Assembly: GCA_965221755.1 (NCBI GenBank)
Contig: OZ244921.1
Location: forward strand, 3,658,001-3,722,000
Source of the DNA: Azophilus sp965221755
GTDB taxonomy: Bacteria > Pseudomonadota > Gammaproteobacteria > Pseudomonadales > Azotimanducaceae
DNA: 64,000 nucleotides
Direction of reading: 5' to 3'
Both the position numbers and the translations under genes were made by a program. Positions 33,585 through 43,200 of this stretch are shown one piece after another (the first letter of the stretch is position 1; each line of letters opens with the position of its first letter). The notes under the pieces were generated by a model. The model saw only the letters and a program-made list of their open reading frames with translations, was not told the DNA's origin and made no database searches.

Positions 33585-34070
33585 ATGCCATCAACCCATA
33601 TAAAAGTTGCCGATGAAGTGTGGCTTGCCACAGCAGCCCTGCACCGAGAGCAGCCAAACCAAATGGATTTCTCCATTGGTGAAATCATGGCCAAAGTTGA
33701 GAAGGAGTCCGCAACGGGCAAGCCCCTCAGGCCGGGCGTTCGGGTGCATGTCCACTTGCATTGCGTTGCCAACAAAGTGCCGAACCCCGGCCGATATCGG
33801 ATGCTGTACGAGTCCACGCCAGGCCGACGGCGGCTGTTTCGGCCGGGCGATCCCTGCCATCCGAAGAGAGCGACCGGCAAGGACATTCCCGCACGGGATG
33901 CGCTTCCGGCGAAGTACCGCAGCCTGGTCGATTGGTACTGTCAGCAGTACGCGGGCGCGAACGGCCAAGCCACCGATCCGGTTCTGGCCCTGCGCGGCCT
34001 CGGCAAGGAGATCTGGGCCAACGAAGAGGCCGACGCCTATGTCCGCCGTCAACGGGCGAACTGGCAATGA
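33585..34070 (+). CDS. Conserved protein preceding a PIN toxin (putative antitoxin)
   Basis: A 161-residue protein with no DNA-binding motif that I can name. Conserved-looking segments are 'IKVADEVWLATAALHREQPNQMDFSIGEI', 'RPGVRVHVHLHCVANKVPNPGRYRMLYES', 'RRRLFRPGDPCHP' and 'DPVLALRGLGKEIWANEEADAYVRRQR'. Similar proteins precede PIN genes in other bacteria as far as I recall. AGGGAGG five bases before the ATG at 33585 sets the start, and TTGACA at 33512-33517 may be a -35. Its TGA overlaps the PIN ATG, so they are translated as a toxin-antitoxin pair (inference). Confidence 0.65.
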   Translation: MPSTHIKVADEVWLATAALHREQPNQMDFSIGEIMAKVEKESATGKPLRPGVRVHVHLHCVANKVPNPGRYRMLYESTPGRRRLFRPGDPCHPKRATGKDIPARDALPAKYRSLVDWYCQQYAGANGQATDPVLALRGLGKEIWANEEADAYVRRQRANWQ

Positions 34071-34489
34071 GCCGCATATTCTGGGACACGAACCTGTTCG
34101 TTTACCTGTTCGAGGACAAGGGCGATCTCACCGAGCGGGTCGTGACGTTGCGCAAACGGATGATCGAACGCAGTGACGAGTTGTTCACGTCCGCGCTTAC
34201 CCTCGGTGAAATCTTGGTTCGACCTGTCGAGGCGGGCGACGACCCCTTGGCCCGCCAATACGAGCAGGCGATCCCAGCCGCTTCAACCGTGCTGCCTTTC
34301 AACCAAGGCGCAGCGTTGGCGTTCGCCGGGATCCGCCAAGACCGATCGATCAAGCCGCCCGACGCAATCCAACTCGCCTGCGCATCCGTCGTCGGGGTGG
34401 AGATGTTCATCACCAACGACGAGCGGCTCAGTCGCAAGGTCGTGCCGGGAATTCACTTCATTCAACCGCTCAGCAACGCGGCACTCTAA
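34067..34489 (+). CDS. PIN-domain toxin (VapC-like ribonuclease)
   Basis: A 140-residue PIN protein with all acidic positions: IFWDTNLFVYLFED (Asp7), LTLGEILVRP (Glu), IKPPDAIQLACA (Asp) and FITNDERLSR (Asp). Such proteins are Mg2+-dependent ribonucleases cleaving tRNA or rRNA when freed from antitoxin. It overlaps the preceding gene by ATGA. The following GIY-YIG remnant begins 16 bp on and has its own ribosome site. Confidence 0.85.
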   Translation: MSRIFWDTNLFVYLFEDKGDLTERVVTLRKRMIERSDELFTSALTLGEILVRPVEAGDDPLARQYEQAIPAASTVLPFNQGAALAFAGIRQDRSIKPPDAIQLACASVVGVEMFITNDERLSRKVVPGIHFIQPLSNAAL

Positions 34490-34505
34490 GCAAGGAGGAA
34501 TGCCC

Positions 34506-34975
34506 ATGAACGCAACTCTTGCCCTGGACGGCTACGGCCTCACAAAATCGGTGCGTATCAAACTCAAAAGGACGCACAGCGGCGACATCGAAGAGTTTGA
34601 GCCCCAAAGTCGGTACTGCAAGGCACATATCAAATCAACAAGCACGGTGCAGGTCCATTGTGCCAGTTTGCGCCAGTTGGGCTGCCGTCGAAATCTGGCC
34701 TCTGCGCAGTTACCGCCAACGGAGAACCAAGGTGCGTTGGCATGACAATGGACTTGGCCCAACGCTGGGGATCCCAAGGCTACGGGAAGATTCAACCAGC
34801 GAACTGCTATCAAGGTGGCCAGCCCACGAATTGCCGGATCAACCACGAGATACTCCTTGCCGCACAAGCCAATCAGCGAATCGAGGTTTGGTTTCGGGAA
34901 GAGGATGAAGACGAATTGGACTCCATTGAAAGAAGGCTGATCTCGGCCCTCAATCCTCCGTGGAACATCCAGTAG
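34506..34975 (+). pseudogene. GIY-YIG nuclease-like protein, frameshifted
   Basis: The 5' frame (ATG 34506, AAGGAGG at seven bases) gives 'MNATLALDGYGLTKSV' and 'GDIEEFEPQSRYCK'. From about 34620 the family sequence continues in another frame: 'YQINKHGAGPLCQF', 'LPSKSGLCAVTANGEPRCVGMTMDLAQRWGSQGYGKI', 'NCYQGGQPTNCRINHEILLAA', 'RIEVWFRE' and 'ALNPPWN'. The GIY and YIG positions read GLCAV and CVGMT, and the N-C-Y-Q-G-G-Q-P-T-N-C-R segment is diagnostic of this subgroup. A single small insertion or deletion near 34620 separates the halves. A sequencing error would give the same picture. Confidence 0.68.
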
Positions 34976-35124
34976 CCGCGATGGAACTCCGGGAGTCGGA
35001 ACTTCCGACAAGAGCACGGCCAAGGCACAGCCGCAGAATCGACAACCCGTATGTCCGTTGGACGCTAAGCAACTCACGCGATTCCGTTTCGGTACGCCGC
35101 CCACCGAACAACGGATATCCAGCG

Positions 35125-35263
35125 CCGAGTTGCGCAGCAACTCGAACGCGTCGCCGAGGGCGACGCGCATGTGCAGGCTCAGAAATATCTCGAAACCTGG
35201 CCTGGGCGACCAGCGCGGAGTTTCGCGCATCGAAACTCGAACGCGCCCGCTTGGCGGGCGCAC
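35125..35263. repeat. Dispersed palindromic repeat, copy 6 (mixed type)
   Basis: Starts with the inverted form of the second repeat type (GCCGAGTTGCGCAGCAACTCG), then GCATGTGCAGGCTCAGAAATA, GCGCGGAGTTTCGCGC, a degenerate half hairpin and the CGCCCGCTTGGCGGGCG hairpin. It lies in the roughly 350-bp gap between the GIY-YIG remnant and vapB, where no gene is seen. Confidence 0.7.
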
Positions 35264-35323
35264 CTTGATTGTAAGGGCGCCTCGCCTTACCTTGGGAGCC
35301 ATTCCACGCTTGGATTTCATGTC

Positions 35324-35575
35324 ATGACAATAGCCCTCACCGTTACCGCCAAGGGACAGGTCACGCTTCGCAAGGAGGTGCTCCGGCACCTCGGGGTGCA
35401 GCCTGGCGACAAGATCAGCGCCGACCTGCTCAACGACCATCGCATCGAGCTGCGGCCGAAGCCGGGGAAAGCGGCATCAACGATCTTCGGATTGCTGGCG
35501 CAGTCCAACACGGAGCGCTTGACGATAGGGGAGATTGGGGAAGCCGCAGCCGCTGGTTGGGCTGGGGAGGAGTGA
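35324..35575 (+). CDS. AbrB/SpoVT-type antitoxin (VapB-like)
   Basis: An 83-residue swapped-hairpin AbrB protein: 'TIALTVTAKGQVTLRKEVLRHLGVQPGDKISADLL' is the DNA-binding fold, followed by 'RIELRPKP' and a toxin-binding tail ('TIGEIGEAAAAGWAGEE'). It would bind the operon's promoter and neutralise the PIN toxin that follows. Its TGA overlaps the GTG start of that toxin. Confidence 0.85.
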   Translation: MTIALTVTAKGQVTLRKEVLRHLGVQPGDKISADLLNDHRIELRPKPGKAASTIFGLLAQSNTERLTIGEIGEAAAAGWAGEE

Positions 35576-35982
35576 ATGTCTGCCTCGACACGAACGTCCT
35601 GCTGCGCACCGTCCTGCGCGACGATGCCGAACAGGCCGCTGCAGCCGAGGCGCTGCTGACGCAAGCAGCCGTGCTGGCAATCCCAGTCCCGGTCTTTTGC
35701 GAGTTCTCTTGGGTGCTTAGGCGCAGCTACCGGCAGACTGCAAGCCGAGTGGCGGACACGATTCAGGCAATCTGCGCCATTGAAACGGTTGTCACCGACA
35801 GGCCCGCAGTCGAGGCCGGCATCAAAGCACTTCGATCAGGCGGCGATTTCGCCGACGGCGCAATAGCCCGGCAAGGCGAGAGCCTTGGGGGAACCGTTCT
35901 GGCAACGTTTGACCGTCGGGCCATGTCAATCCTGCGGCAAGGTGGCTTAGCCGCAGCTGAGCCGTCAGAGCTTCTGGACTGA
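35572..35982 (+). CDS. PIN-domain toxin (VapC-like)
   Basis: A 136-residue PIN protein, complete for the four acidic residues: CLDTNVLLRTVLRDD (first Asp), VPVFCEFSWVLRRSY (Glu), 'GGDFADGAIA' (Asp) and 'LATFDRRAM' (Asp). The start is GTG at 35572 inside GTGA, with GGGGAGG upstream. With the AbrB-type gene it forms a standard VapBC module. Confidence 0.85.
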   Translation: MNVCLDTNVLLRTVLRDDAEQAAAAEALLTQAAVLAIPVPVFCEFSWVLRRSYRQTASRVADTIQAICAIETVVTDRPAVEAGIKALRSGGDFADGAIARQGESLGGTVLATFDRRAMSILRQGGLAAAEPSELLD

Positions 35983-35999
35983 CCAGCAGGCAGCCTTTC

Positions 36000-36047
36000 A
36001 TGGCCATGGCTCTTGCCGTCACCGTCCGAGGATGGGTCGCGCTCCGG
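36000..36047 (+). pseudogene. vapB (AbrB) N-terminal remnant
   Basis: Sixteen codons, MAMALAVTVRGWVALR, match the N-terminus of the intact antitoxin at 35324 (ALxVTxxGxVxLR), then similarity stops. It lies just after vapC and before the left inverted repeat, so a second VapBC module was probably removed or overwritten here. Confidence 0.5.
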
Positions 36048-36079
36048 CAATCCGAACGAGTCAAGTCGGGAAATGACGC

Positions 36080-36765
36080 GGTAGTGGCTCAGTTTCAATT
36101 TCCGCCGCCGCAAAGGCCGCGCCCGCGTTGGGCGGCGGCATGGCGTTGCCGGGGAACAAATCCGTCCAAGGCCGCCAAGCGCGCGCCAGCGTGATGTAGG
36201 ATACACTTAAACCCAGACCGGCAGGGAGGCTTCCGTCATGACCGACGAGGAACTGAAAGCGCTGGTTGCCGGCCTGGCCGCCGCGCAGGACCGCACCGAC
36301 GCCCAGCTGGCGAAGACCGCCGCCAAGGTGGACAAGCTGGCGGAGATGTACGGCGGCGTCGGCAACAGCCTGGGCGCGGTGGCCGAGGAGTTCTACCACA
36401 ACAGCCTCAAGGCCAACCCGGCGCTGGCCGGGACGCGCTTCGACTTCATCGACAGGAACGTCACGCGCAGCCATGCCGGCCTGGAGGACGAGTTCGACCT
36501 GCTGCTGGTGAACGGCCGGGAGGTGTTCGTGGTGGAGGTGAAGCACAAGGCGCACGGGAGCGACCTGGCGCGCCTGCTCGACGGGAAGGCGCCCAATTTC
36601 CGGCGCCTGTTTCCCGAGCACGCCGGCCGTCGGCAGCGGTTCGCCTTGGCCGCCTTCCACATCCGCGACGATCTCAGGAAGGCGGCCCTGGCCCGGGGCG
36701 TGACCGTGCTGCAGCGCCGGGGCGACGTGATCGAAACCCTCGCCGCCTGAGGCGGGCGGGCGGCG
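36080..36765. repeat. Left arm of a ~0.7-kb inverted repeat flanking the giant surface-protein gene
   Basis: About 686 bp, from GGTAGTGGCTCAGTTTCAAT to just past the nuclease stop codon, is nearly identical to the reverse complement of 44340-45047. The shared part includes about 155 bp of upstream DNA with the conserved TGTAGGATACACT element and the whole nuclease gene. Differences are scattered substitutions plus a 21-bp unit present twice in the right arm and once here. Confidence 0.9.
36238..36750 (+). CDS. Coiled-coil PD-(D/E)XK nuclease-like protein, left copy
   Basis: A 170-residue protein. Residues about 15-40 form a short coiled coil ('QDRTDAQLAKTAAKVDKLAEMYGG'). From about 45 a restriction-like fold follows: 'AEEFYHNSLKANP', 'RFDFIDRN', and the core 'EDEFDLLLVNGREVFVVEVKHKAH', giving Asp87, Glu100 and Lys102 as the D-(x)n-E-x-K set. 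It ends 'VTVLQRRGDVIETLAA'. Related proteins with variable numbers of Q-L-A-K-T repeats are widespread; function is unknown to me. TAGGAT in TGTAGGATACACT, about 35 bp upstream, may be its -10. It points toward the giant gene. Confidence 0.75.
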   Translation: MTDEELKALVAGLAAAQDRTDAQLAKTAAKVDKLAEMYGGVGNSLGAVAEEFYHNSLKANPALAGTRFDFIDRNVTRSHAGLEDEFDLLLVNGREVFVVEVKHKAHGSDLARLLDGKAPNFRRLFPEHAGRRQRFALAAFHIRDDLRKAALARGVTVLQRRGDVIETLAA

Positions 36766-37223
36766 CGAGCCGCCGCCGGCGCCCGCTCGGTCCCCCGCGC
36801 TCGGCTTGTGGTAAGCTACGCTCCTGATCGAAAGCCCCGGAGGCGCCAGAACGGCCATGTCAAGAAACAAATCCATCAATGCCTTGGCCGGAACATTGCC
36901 GCGGGCGCGGCATCCGGCATCCGTCCGGCCTTCCGCCCGCGTCGTCGCCTCACCCCCCCCCCCCCGAAATGCGCGGCCTGAGGGGCCGCCGGGGCCGTCC
37001 GGACGCCCCGCCATGTGACGGCCTTCGGAGCGCCCGCTCCGGCGCCGCCGGCCGGGGCGGGCGCCCCCTCGCCGGCCTCCCCGCGGAACCGGCGTTGGGC
37101 CCCGGCAGCCGGGACCGCTCCCGTCCGCCGGCCCCTGCGCCTGAACCTCTCTCCCGCCGCCGCCCGGACCCGCTTCGGCCCCCACCCTCTCCTGACAGTC
37201 CCGCCCGTTCCACCGCGGCCCGC
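36766..37223 (+). promoter_or_regulatory. 5' region of the giant gene, with a 13-C homopolymer (36953-36965)
   Basis: About 460 bp of very G+C-rich DNA without a clear gene. It holds a run of 13 C residues. A small frame opens at ATG 36857 (GGAGG at 36838-36842), passes through the run and stops at 37015-37017. Removing one C would join that frame to the frame of the giant gene. Homopolymers of this length are prone to slippage. No sigma70 promoter was convincing; TTGTGG and TAAGCT around 36806-36820 are weak candidates. Confidence 0.45.
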
Positions 37224-40200
37224 ATGCCGGGCCTCCATCATCCCGCCCGCGCCGCGGCCGGCCCCTTGGCGGGCCTCCGCCGCGCCCTCGCCGCCGCCCT
37301 GCTCGCCCTGCCGCTGCTGTTCGGCCCCGCCCCGGCCGCCGAGGCGCAGACCGCGCCCGCCAAGCCGACGGGCCTGACGGCGACGGCGGGCAACCAGGTG
37401 GTCACCCTGAGATGGACCAACCCGAACAACAGCGACATCACCGGGTGGCAGTACCGCCAGGGGACGGGCGATCCCCTGAGCTGGGGGAGCTGGACGAACT
37501 TCGCGGGCTCCTTTACTGACGCCACTCTCACCCGCGTCATCACCGGCCTCACGAACGGCACCGAGTACAGCTTCGAGATCCGCGCGGTGGCCGGGACGGT
37601 AGAGGGCACCGCATCGGACCCGGTGAGCGGGACACCGATCCGCCCACCGGCCAGGCCGACGGGTTTGACGGCCACGACGGGCGATGCGAGCGGCGAGGTT
37701 GACCTGAACTGGACCGATCCGGGCGACGACACCATCACCTCCTACGATTACCGAATCCGCTCAGGCAGCGCATGGAACACTTTTCCTATTCCCGGAAGCG
37801 ATGCCGACACCACCAGCCACACGGTGACGGGCCTGACCGACGGCACGGAATACACCTTCCAGATCTTCGCCAAAGCCGGGAGTGTCTTCAGCCCCTCATC
37901 GGCCAGCGCGACCGCCACGCCGATGGCCCCGCCGCCCGCCAAGCCGACGGGCCTGACGGCCGCGCCGGGCCCGGGCAGCGGCCAGGTGACGCTGCGCTGG
38001 ACGGACCCGGGCGACAGCCGCATCACCCGCTGGCAGTGGGACAACTGGCGCGGCACCCCCGGCGCCTGGGGCGGCTGGCGCAACATGGGCGGCGCCGCGG
38101 GCCGCACCAGCTTCACGCGCGGCGGCCTCGACAACGGCACGCAGTACGGCTGGCGCATCCGCGCCTGCGCCGGGAGCGCGTGCGGCGCCGCCTCGGACGC
38201 CGCCACCGCCACGCCGGCGGCCAACCTCCCGCCGTTCAAGCCGACCGGCCTGACGGCGACGGCGGGCAACGGCCAGGTCACGCTGCGCTTTGACAACCCC
38301 CGCGACAGCAGAATCACCTCCTACAGGTACCGCTTCCGGACAAGCGGCGGCAGCTGGATACCTTGGAACACCAGAGCCAGCACCGCGAACGCCACTGAGC
38401 TAACGATTTTCAGCCTCACCAACGGCACCACCTACGACTTCCAGATCCAAGCCGTGGCCGGCTTCGTGCGGGGCCCCGTCTCGGACACCGTGTCCGCCAC
38501 GCCGACGGCGCCGCCCGCCAAGCCGACGGGCCTCACGGCCGAGGCGCTCGACCGCCGTGTCGAGCTGAGTTGGGACGACCCGTCGAACAGCGCCATCACG
38601 AAGTACCAGTACCGCCGGGGGACGGGCGATCCGGTGACCTGGGGGGAGTGGACGGATTCCTCCAACTCCAGAGCCGACACCACGTCAATAATCCTGTCCG
38701 GCGGCTTGGCCAACGGCACGGAGTACAGCTTCCAGATCCGCGCCGTGGCCGGGACGCTGACCGGCGCGGCGTCGGACACGGTGACCGCCACGCCGATGGC
38801 GCCGTCGGCGCAGTTCACATCCTCCGTGGGAGCAACTCCCGAGAACATTTCGGCGTCCATTCCCATCAGTATCAACCCGGCCCCGTCGGCGGGGCTCACG
38901 GTGGCCTACACGGTGACCGGCACCGCGACCCGGGGTTCGGACGGGGACTTCACGGCGGCGGCCAGCGACAGCGTGGCCGTGTCCGCGGGCGAGGCCGGGG
39001 CGTTCATCCCCATCTCCATCGTCCAGGACGCGCTGCGCGAGGGCGACGAGACGGTCATCCTGACCCTGGCCGACGGCGCCGGCTACGACCTCGGCGCCCG
39101 GACCACGCACACGCTGACCATCGAGGACGACGACCCGCCGCTGGCGCCCGCGGGCTTCGCCGCCGCGGCGGGCGACGGCCAAGTGGTCCTGAGCTGGGAC
39201 GACCCGTCCGACGCCGCCATCAGCGGCTACCAGTTCCGCCAGCGCACCCCGCCGGACACCGGCAGCTGGGGGAGCTGGACGGCCATCGCCAGCAGCACGG
39301 CCGCGACCACCACGCACACGGTCACGGGCCTGACCAACGGCACGGCCTACGGCTTCCAGGTCCGCGCCGCGGACGGGACGCTCGAGGGCGCGGCCTCGTC
39401 CGAGGCGACCGCGACGCCGACGGCCGCCACCGCCGGCGTGACCACGGCGCAGCCGACGGACCGGGCCGTCACCGAGGGCGACGCCTCGGACACGGCCACC
39501 TTCACGGTGGCGCTGCGCACCCGGCCGTCGGACAACGTCGCGGTCACCGTCACCGCCCCCGCCGGGCTGGAGCTCGCCGGCCCGGGCGGCGGCGCGTTCG
39601 GCGGCAGCGCGCTGCTCGCTTTCCTCGCCTCGACCTGGAACTCGGCGCAGACGGTGACGATGCGCGCCACCGACGACAATACGGACAGCCCGCTCGGCCG
39701 GGAACTGTCCGTCGCCTACAGCACATCCTCCCGGGACGGCAGCTACCGCAACCTCAGCGGCACGGCGGCCACCGTCACGGTGGCGGACAACGACCCGACC
39801 GCGGTGACGCTCGCGGGCGCCGCCGGGGATGTCGCCGAGGGCGCAACGAAGACCTTCACCGTCACCTTGGGGCGCGGCCTGGTGAACGGCGAGGTCCTGC
39901 CGGTGCCGCTGACCTTCGGCGGCGAGGCGACGCGGGGCACGGACTACACGACGGCGTGCCCCACGACCCTGCCGACCGGGGTGGCCTGCGCGAACCTGGA
40001 CTCCGGGAACGCGACGGTGACCTTCACCGGCCCGACCACGGGGACGACGGCGACGACGGTCACGCTGACGCTGACGGCGGCGGCGGACGGCGCGGTCGAG
40101 ACGGGCGGCGAGACGGTGGTGATCGGCCTCGGCACGCTGAACGCGAATTCGGGCACCGGCCTCGGCGGCGGCGCGTCCGGCGCCGACAGCCTGGCGGACT

Positions 40201-43200
40201 TCCGCATCACGGACGCCGCCGCCGCGCCCGCCGCGCCGACCGGATTCACGGCGGCGGCGGGCCCGGGCGGCGGGCAGATCACGCTGAGCTGGACCCCTCC
40301 GTCCGGCACGGTCACGGGCTACCAGTACCGGGTCCGCCGCCCGGGCGGCGGCTGGTTGGGGTGGGCGAACATGGCCGGCGGCGCCAATATCACCACCTTC
40401 ACGAGCGACTTCACCGAGGTTCTGGACTTCCAGATGCGCGCGCGCAACGGGAGCCTCTTCGGCGCGCCGTCGGCCATCGTCCGGGCGACGCCGGTGGCGG
40501 CCCCGGCGGCGCCGACCGGCTTCGCGGCGGCGGCGGGCCCGGGCGGCGGCCAGGTCACGCTGAGCTGGAGCGACCCGTCGAACAGCGACATCGCGAAGTA
40601 CCAGCACCGCCGGAAGCTGAGCAGCGCCGGCGCCTGGGGGAGCTGGACGGACTTCGCGGGCGGCACCACCGCGGCCTCGACCGGCGGCACGGTGGCGGGT
40701 TTGACGAACGGCGCGGCGTACGACTTCCAGGTCCGCGCGACGGCCGCGCCGGGCGGGACGGTGCTTGGCGCGGCCTCGGCGGCCGCGACGGCGACGCCGC
40801 GGGCCCCCGCCCTGGTCCTCGACCCGGCGAGCCTGACGGTGGCCGAGGGCGGCAGCGGCGCCTACACGGTGGCGCTGGCCACGCGGCCGACGGCGACCGT
40901 GACGGTGACGGTCGCGGGGGCGAGCGGCGAGGTGACGTTCGACACCGACTCCGCCACGCCCGGCAACCAGAGCACGCTGACCTTCAGCACGACCACCTGG
41001 AGCGCGCCGCGGACGGTGGCGGTGTCGGCGGGCGAGGACGGCGACACGGCGAACGACAGCGCGACGCTGACGCACAGCGCGTCGGGCGGCGGCTACGGCT
41101 CGGTCACGGGGAGCGTGGCGGTGACGGTCACCGACAACGACACGCCGGGCCTGGTGCTCAATCCGACTTCGCTGACCGTGGCCGAGGGCGGCAGCGCGAC
41201 CTACACGGTGGCGCTGGCCACCGAGCCCACCGGCAACGTGACGGTGACGGTGGCGGGGGCGAGCGGCGAGGTGACGTTCGACACCGACTCCACCGCGAAC
41301 GGCGACCAGAGCACGCTGACGTTCACGACGGGCACCTGGAGCACGGCGCAAACGGTGACGGTGTCGGCGGGGCAGGACAACGACACGGCGGACGACAGCG
41401 CGACGCTGACGCACAGCGCGAGCGGCGGCGGCTACAACTCGGTGACCGGGAGCGTGGCGGTGACGGTGGACGACGACGACGCGCCGGCCGCGGCGGCGCC
41501 GGCGGCGCCCACGGGCCTCGCCGCCGCGGCGGGCGACGGCCGGGCGGTCCTGAGTTGGAACGCCCCCGCCTCCGACGAAATCACCAAGTGGCAGTACCAG
41601 CTTCTCGAGGGCACCCGCTGGAGGGACATCCCCGAAAGCGACGCGACGACCCGGAGCCACACGGTCACCGGCCTCGTCAACGGCTTGACCTACAACATCC
41701 GCGTGCGGGCGGTGGCCGGCGCCGTGAACGGCCGGCCGTCGGCGCCGGTGGGCGCGAGACCCCTGTTCGGCGTGGCGGTGCTGTCCCCGGCATCCCTGAC
41801 GGTGGCCGAGGGCGGCTCCGCCACCTACACGGTGCGGTTGAGCGCCGAACCCGGAGGCACGCCAAACCCCAACGTAATCGTGGGCATAAGTTCCAGCAAC
41901 AGCGACGTCACCGTCTCCCCCGCGGGGCTGGACTTCACCACCGGCAACTGGAATGAACCCCGGACCGTCACGGTTTCGGCCTCCCAGGACAACGATGCCG
42001 TCCATGACCGGGCGACGCTGAGCCACAGCGTCCAGGGCGGCGGCTACACGGCGGGCAGCGGCCCCGACCTGAACCTGGTCGTCAACGATGACGAAAGCGG
42101 CGCCCCGCCGCCGCCGCAACCGCCTTCCAGCGGCGGCGGCGTCTCCAGCGGCGGAGGCGGCGGCGGCGGCGGCGGCTCCAGCGGTGGAGGAGGCGGCGGT
42201 GGAGGAGGCGGCGGCGGAGGCGGCGGCCGGCGGCCGGAGGCGCCCGAGGCGCTGGAGGCGCGCTCGGTGCCCTCGGGCGGGGCGCTGGCGCTGGACCTGT
42301 CGGCGGCCTTCCGCAGCCCGGGCGGCGGCGCGCTGTCCTTCACGGCCACGTCGTCGGAGCCGGCGGTGGCGTCCGTCTCCGTCGAGGGCGCGGTCCTCAC
42401 CGCGCGCGGGCTGCTGCCGGGCGTGGCGGAGATCGCCGTCACCGCCACGGACGGGGCCGGGCGCTCGATCAGCCGGCGCTTCGCGCTGACGGTGACGGCG
42501 CCCGAGGCGGCCTGGCACCTGCCGCCGGCCGCGGACCCGTTCCTGCAGGGGTTCGTGCGGGTGGTCAACCACTCCGCCGCCGCCGGCGAGGTCGCGGTGA
42601 CGGCCGTCGACGACGCCGGGCGTCAATACGCCCCGCTGACCCTGCGCCTGGGGCCCCATGCGGTCGCCCACTTCAACTCGGACGACCTGGAGGCCGGCAA
42701 CGCCGCCAAGGGCCTGTCCGGCGGCGCCGGCCCCGGCGCCGGCGGCTGGCGGCTGGCGTTCGGCGGCGGGGGCCTGGACGCGGAGGCGATCGGCCTGCTG
42801 CGGACCGCCGACGGGTTCGTGACGGCGATGGCCGCGACGGCGCCCAGGGGCGCGGACGGCGCGCTGCGGCTGCTGACCTTCAACCCGGCCGGCAACACGA
42901 ACCAGGCCAGCCGCCTGCGGCTGGTCAACCCGACGGACGCCGAGGCGCGGGCGACGGTGACGGGGACCGACGACTCGGGCGCCTCGCCGGGCTCGCCGGT
43001 GGCGCTGACGCTGCCGGCGGGCTCCGCCTGCGAGGTTGGCGCGGCGGCGCTGGAGTCCGGGCGCGGCCTGGCCTGCGGGGCGCCGCAGGCGGGGCTCGGC
43101 GACGGCGCCGGCAAGTGGCGGCTGTCCATCGCCTCCGAGGCCCCTCTGGTCGCGATGGGGCTGCTGTCGAGCCCGGGCGGGCACCTGACCAACCTGTCGG

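Noticed and set aside
40807..41482. Regular repeats that might suggest a CRISPR array
   Set aside because: The repeats are in-frame protein-domain duplications of ~335 bp without unique spacers of uniform length.
38570..41956. A long plus-strand frame overlapping the giant gene in another phase
   Set aside because: Arg/Gly/His-rich shadow with no recognisable fold; the third-position pattern belongs to the main frame, which has clear FN3 domains and a signal peptide.
42110..42235. GGCGGC-rich run as a possible structural or regulatory DNA repeat
   Set aside because: It encodes a Gly/Ser linker between domains of the giant protein, which explains the composition.
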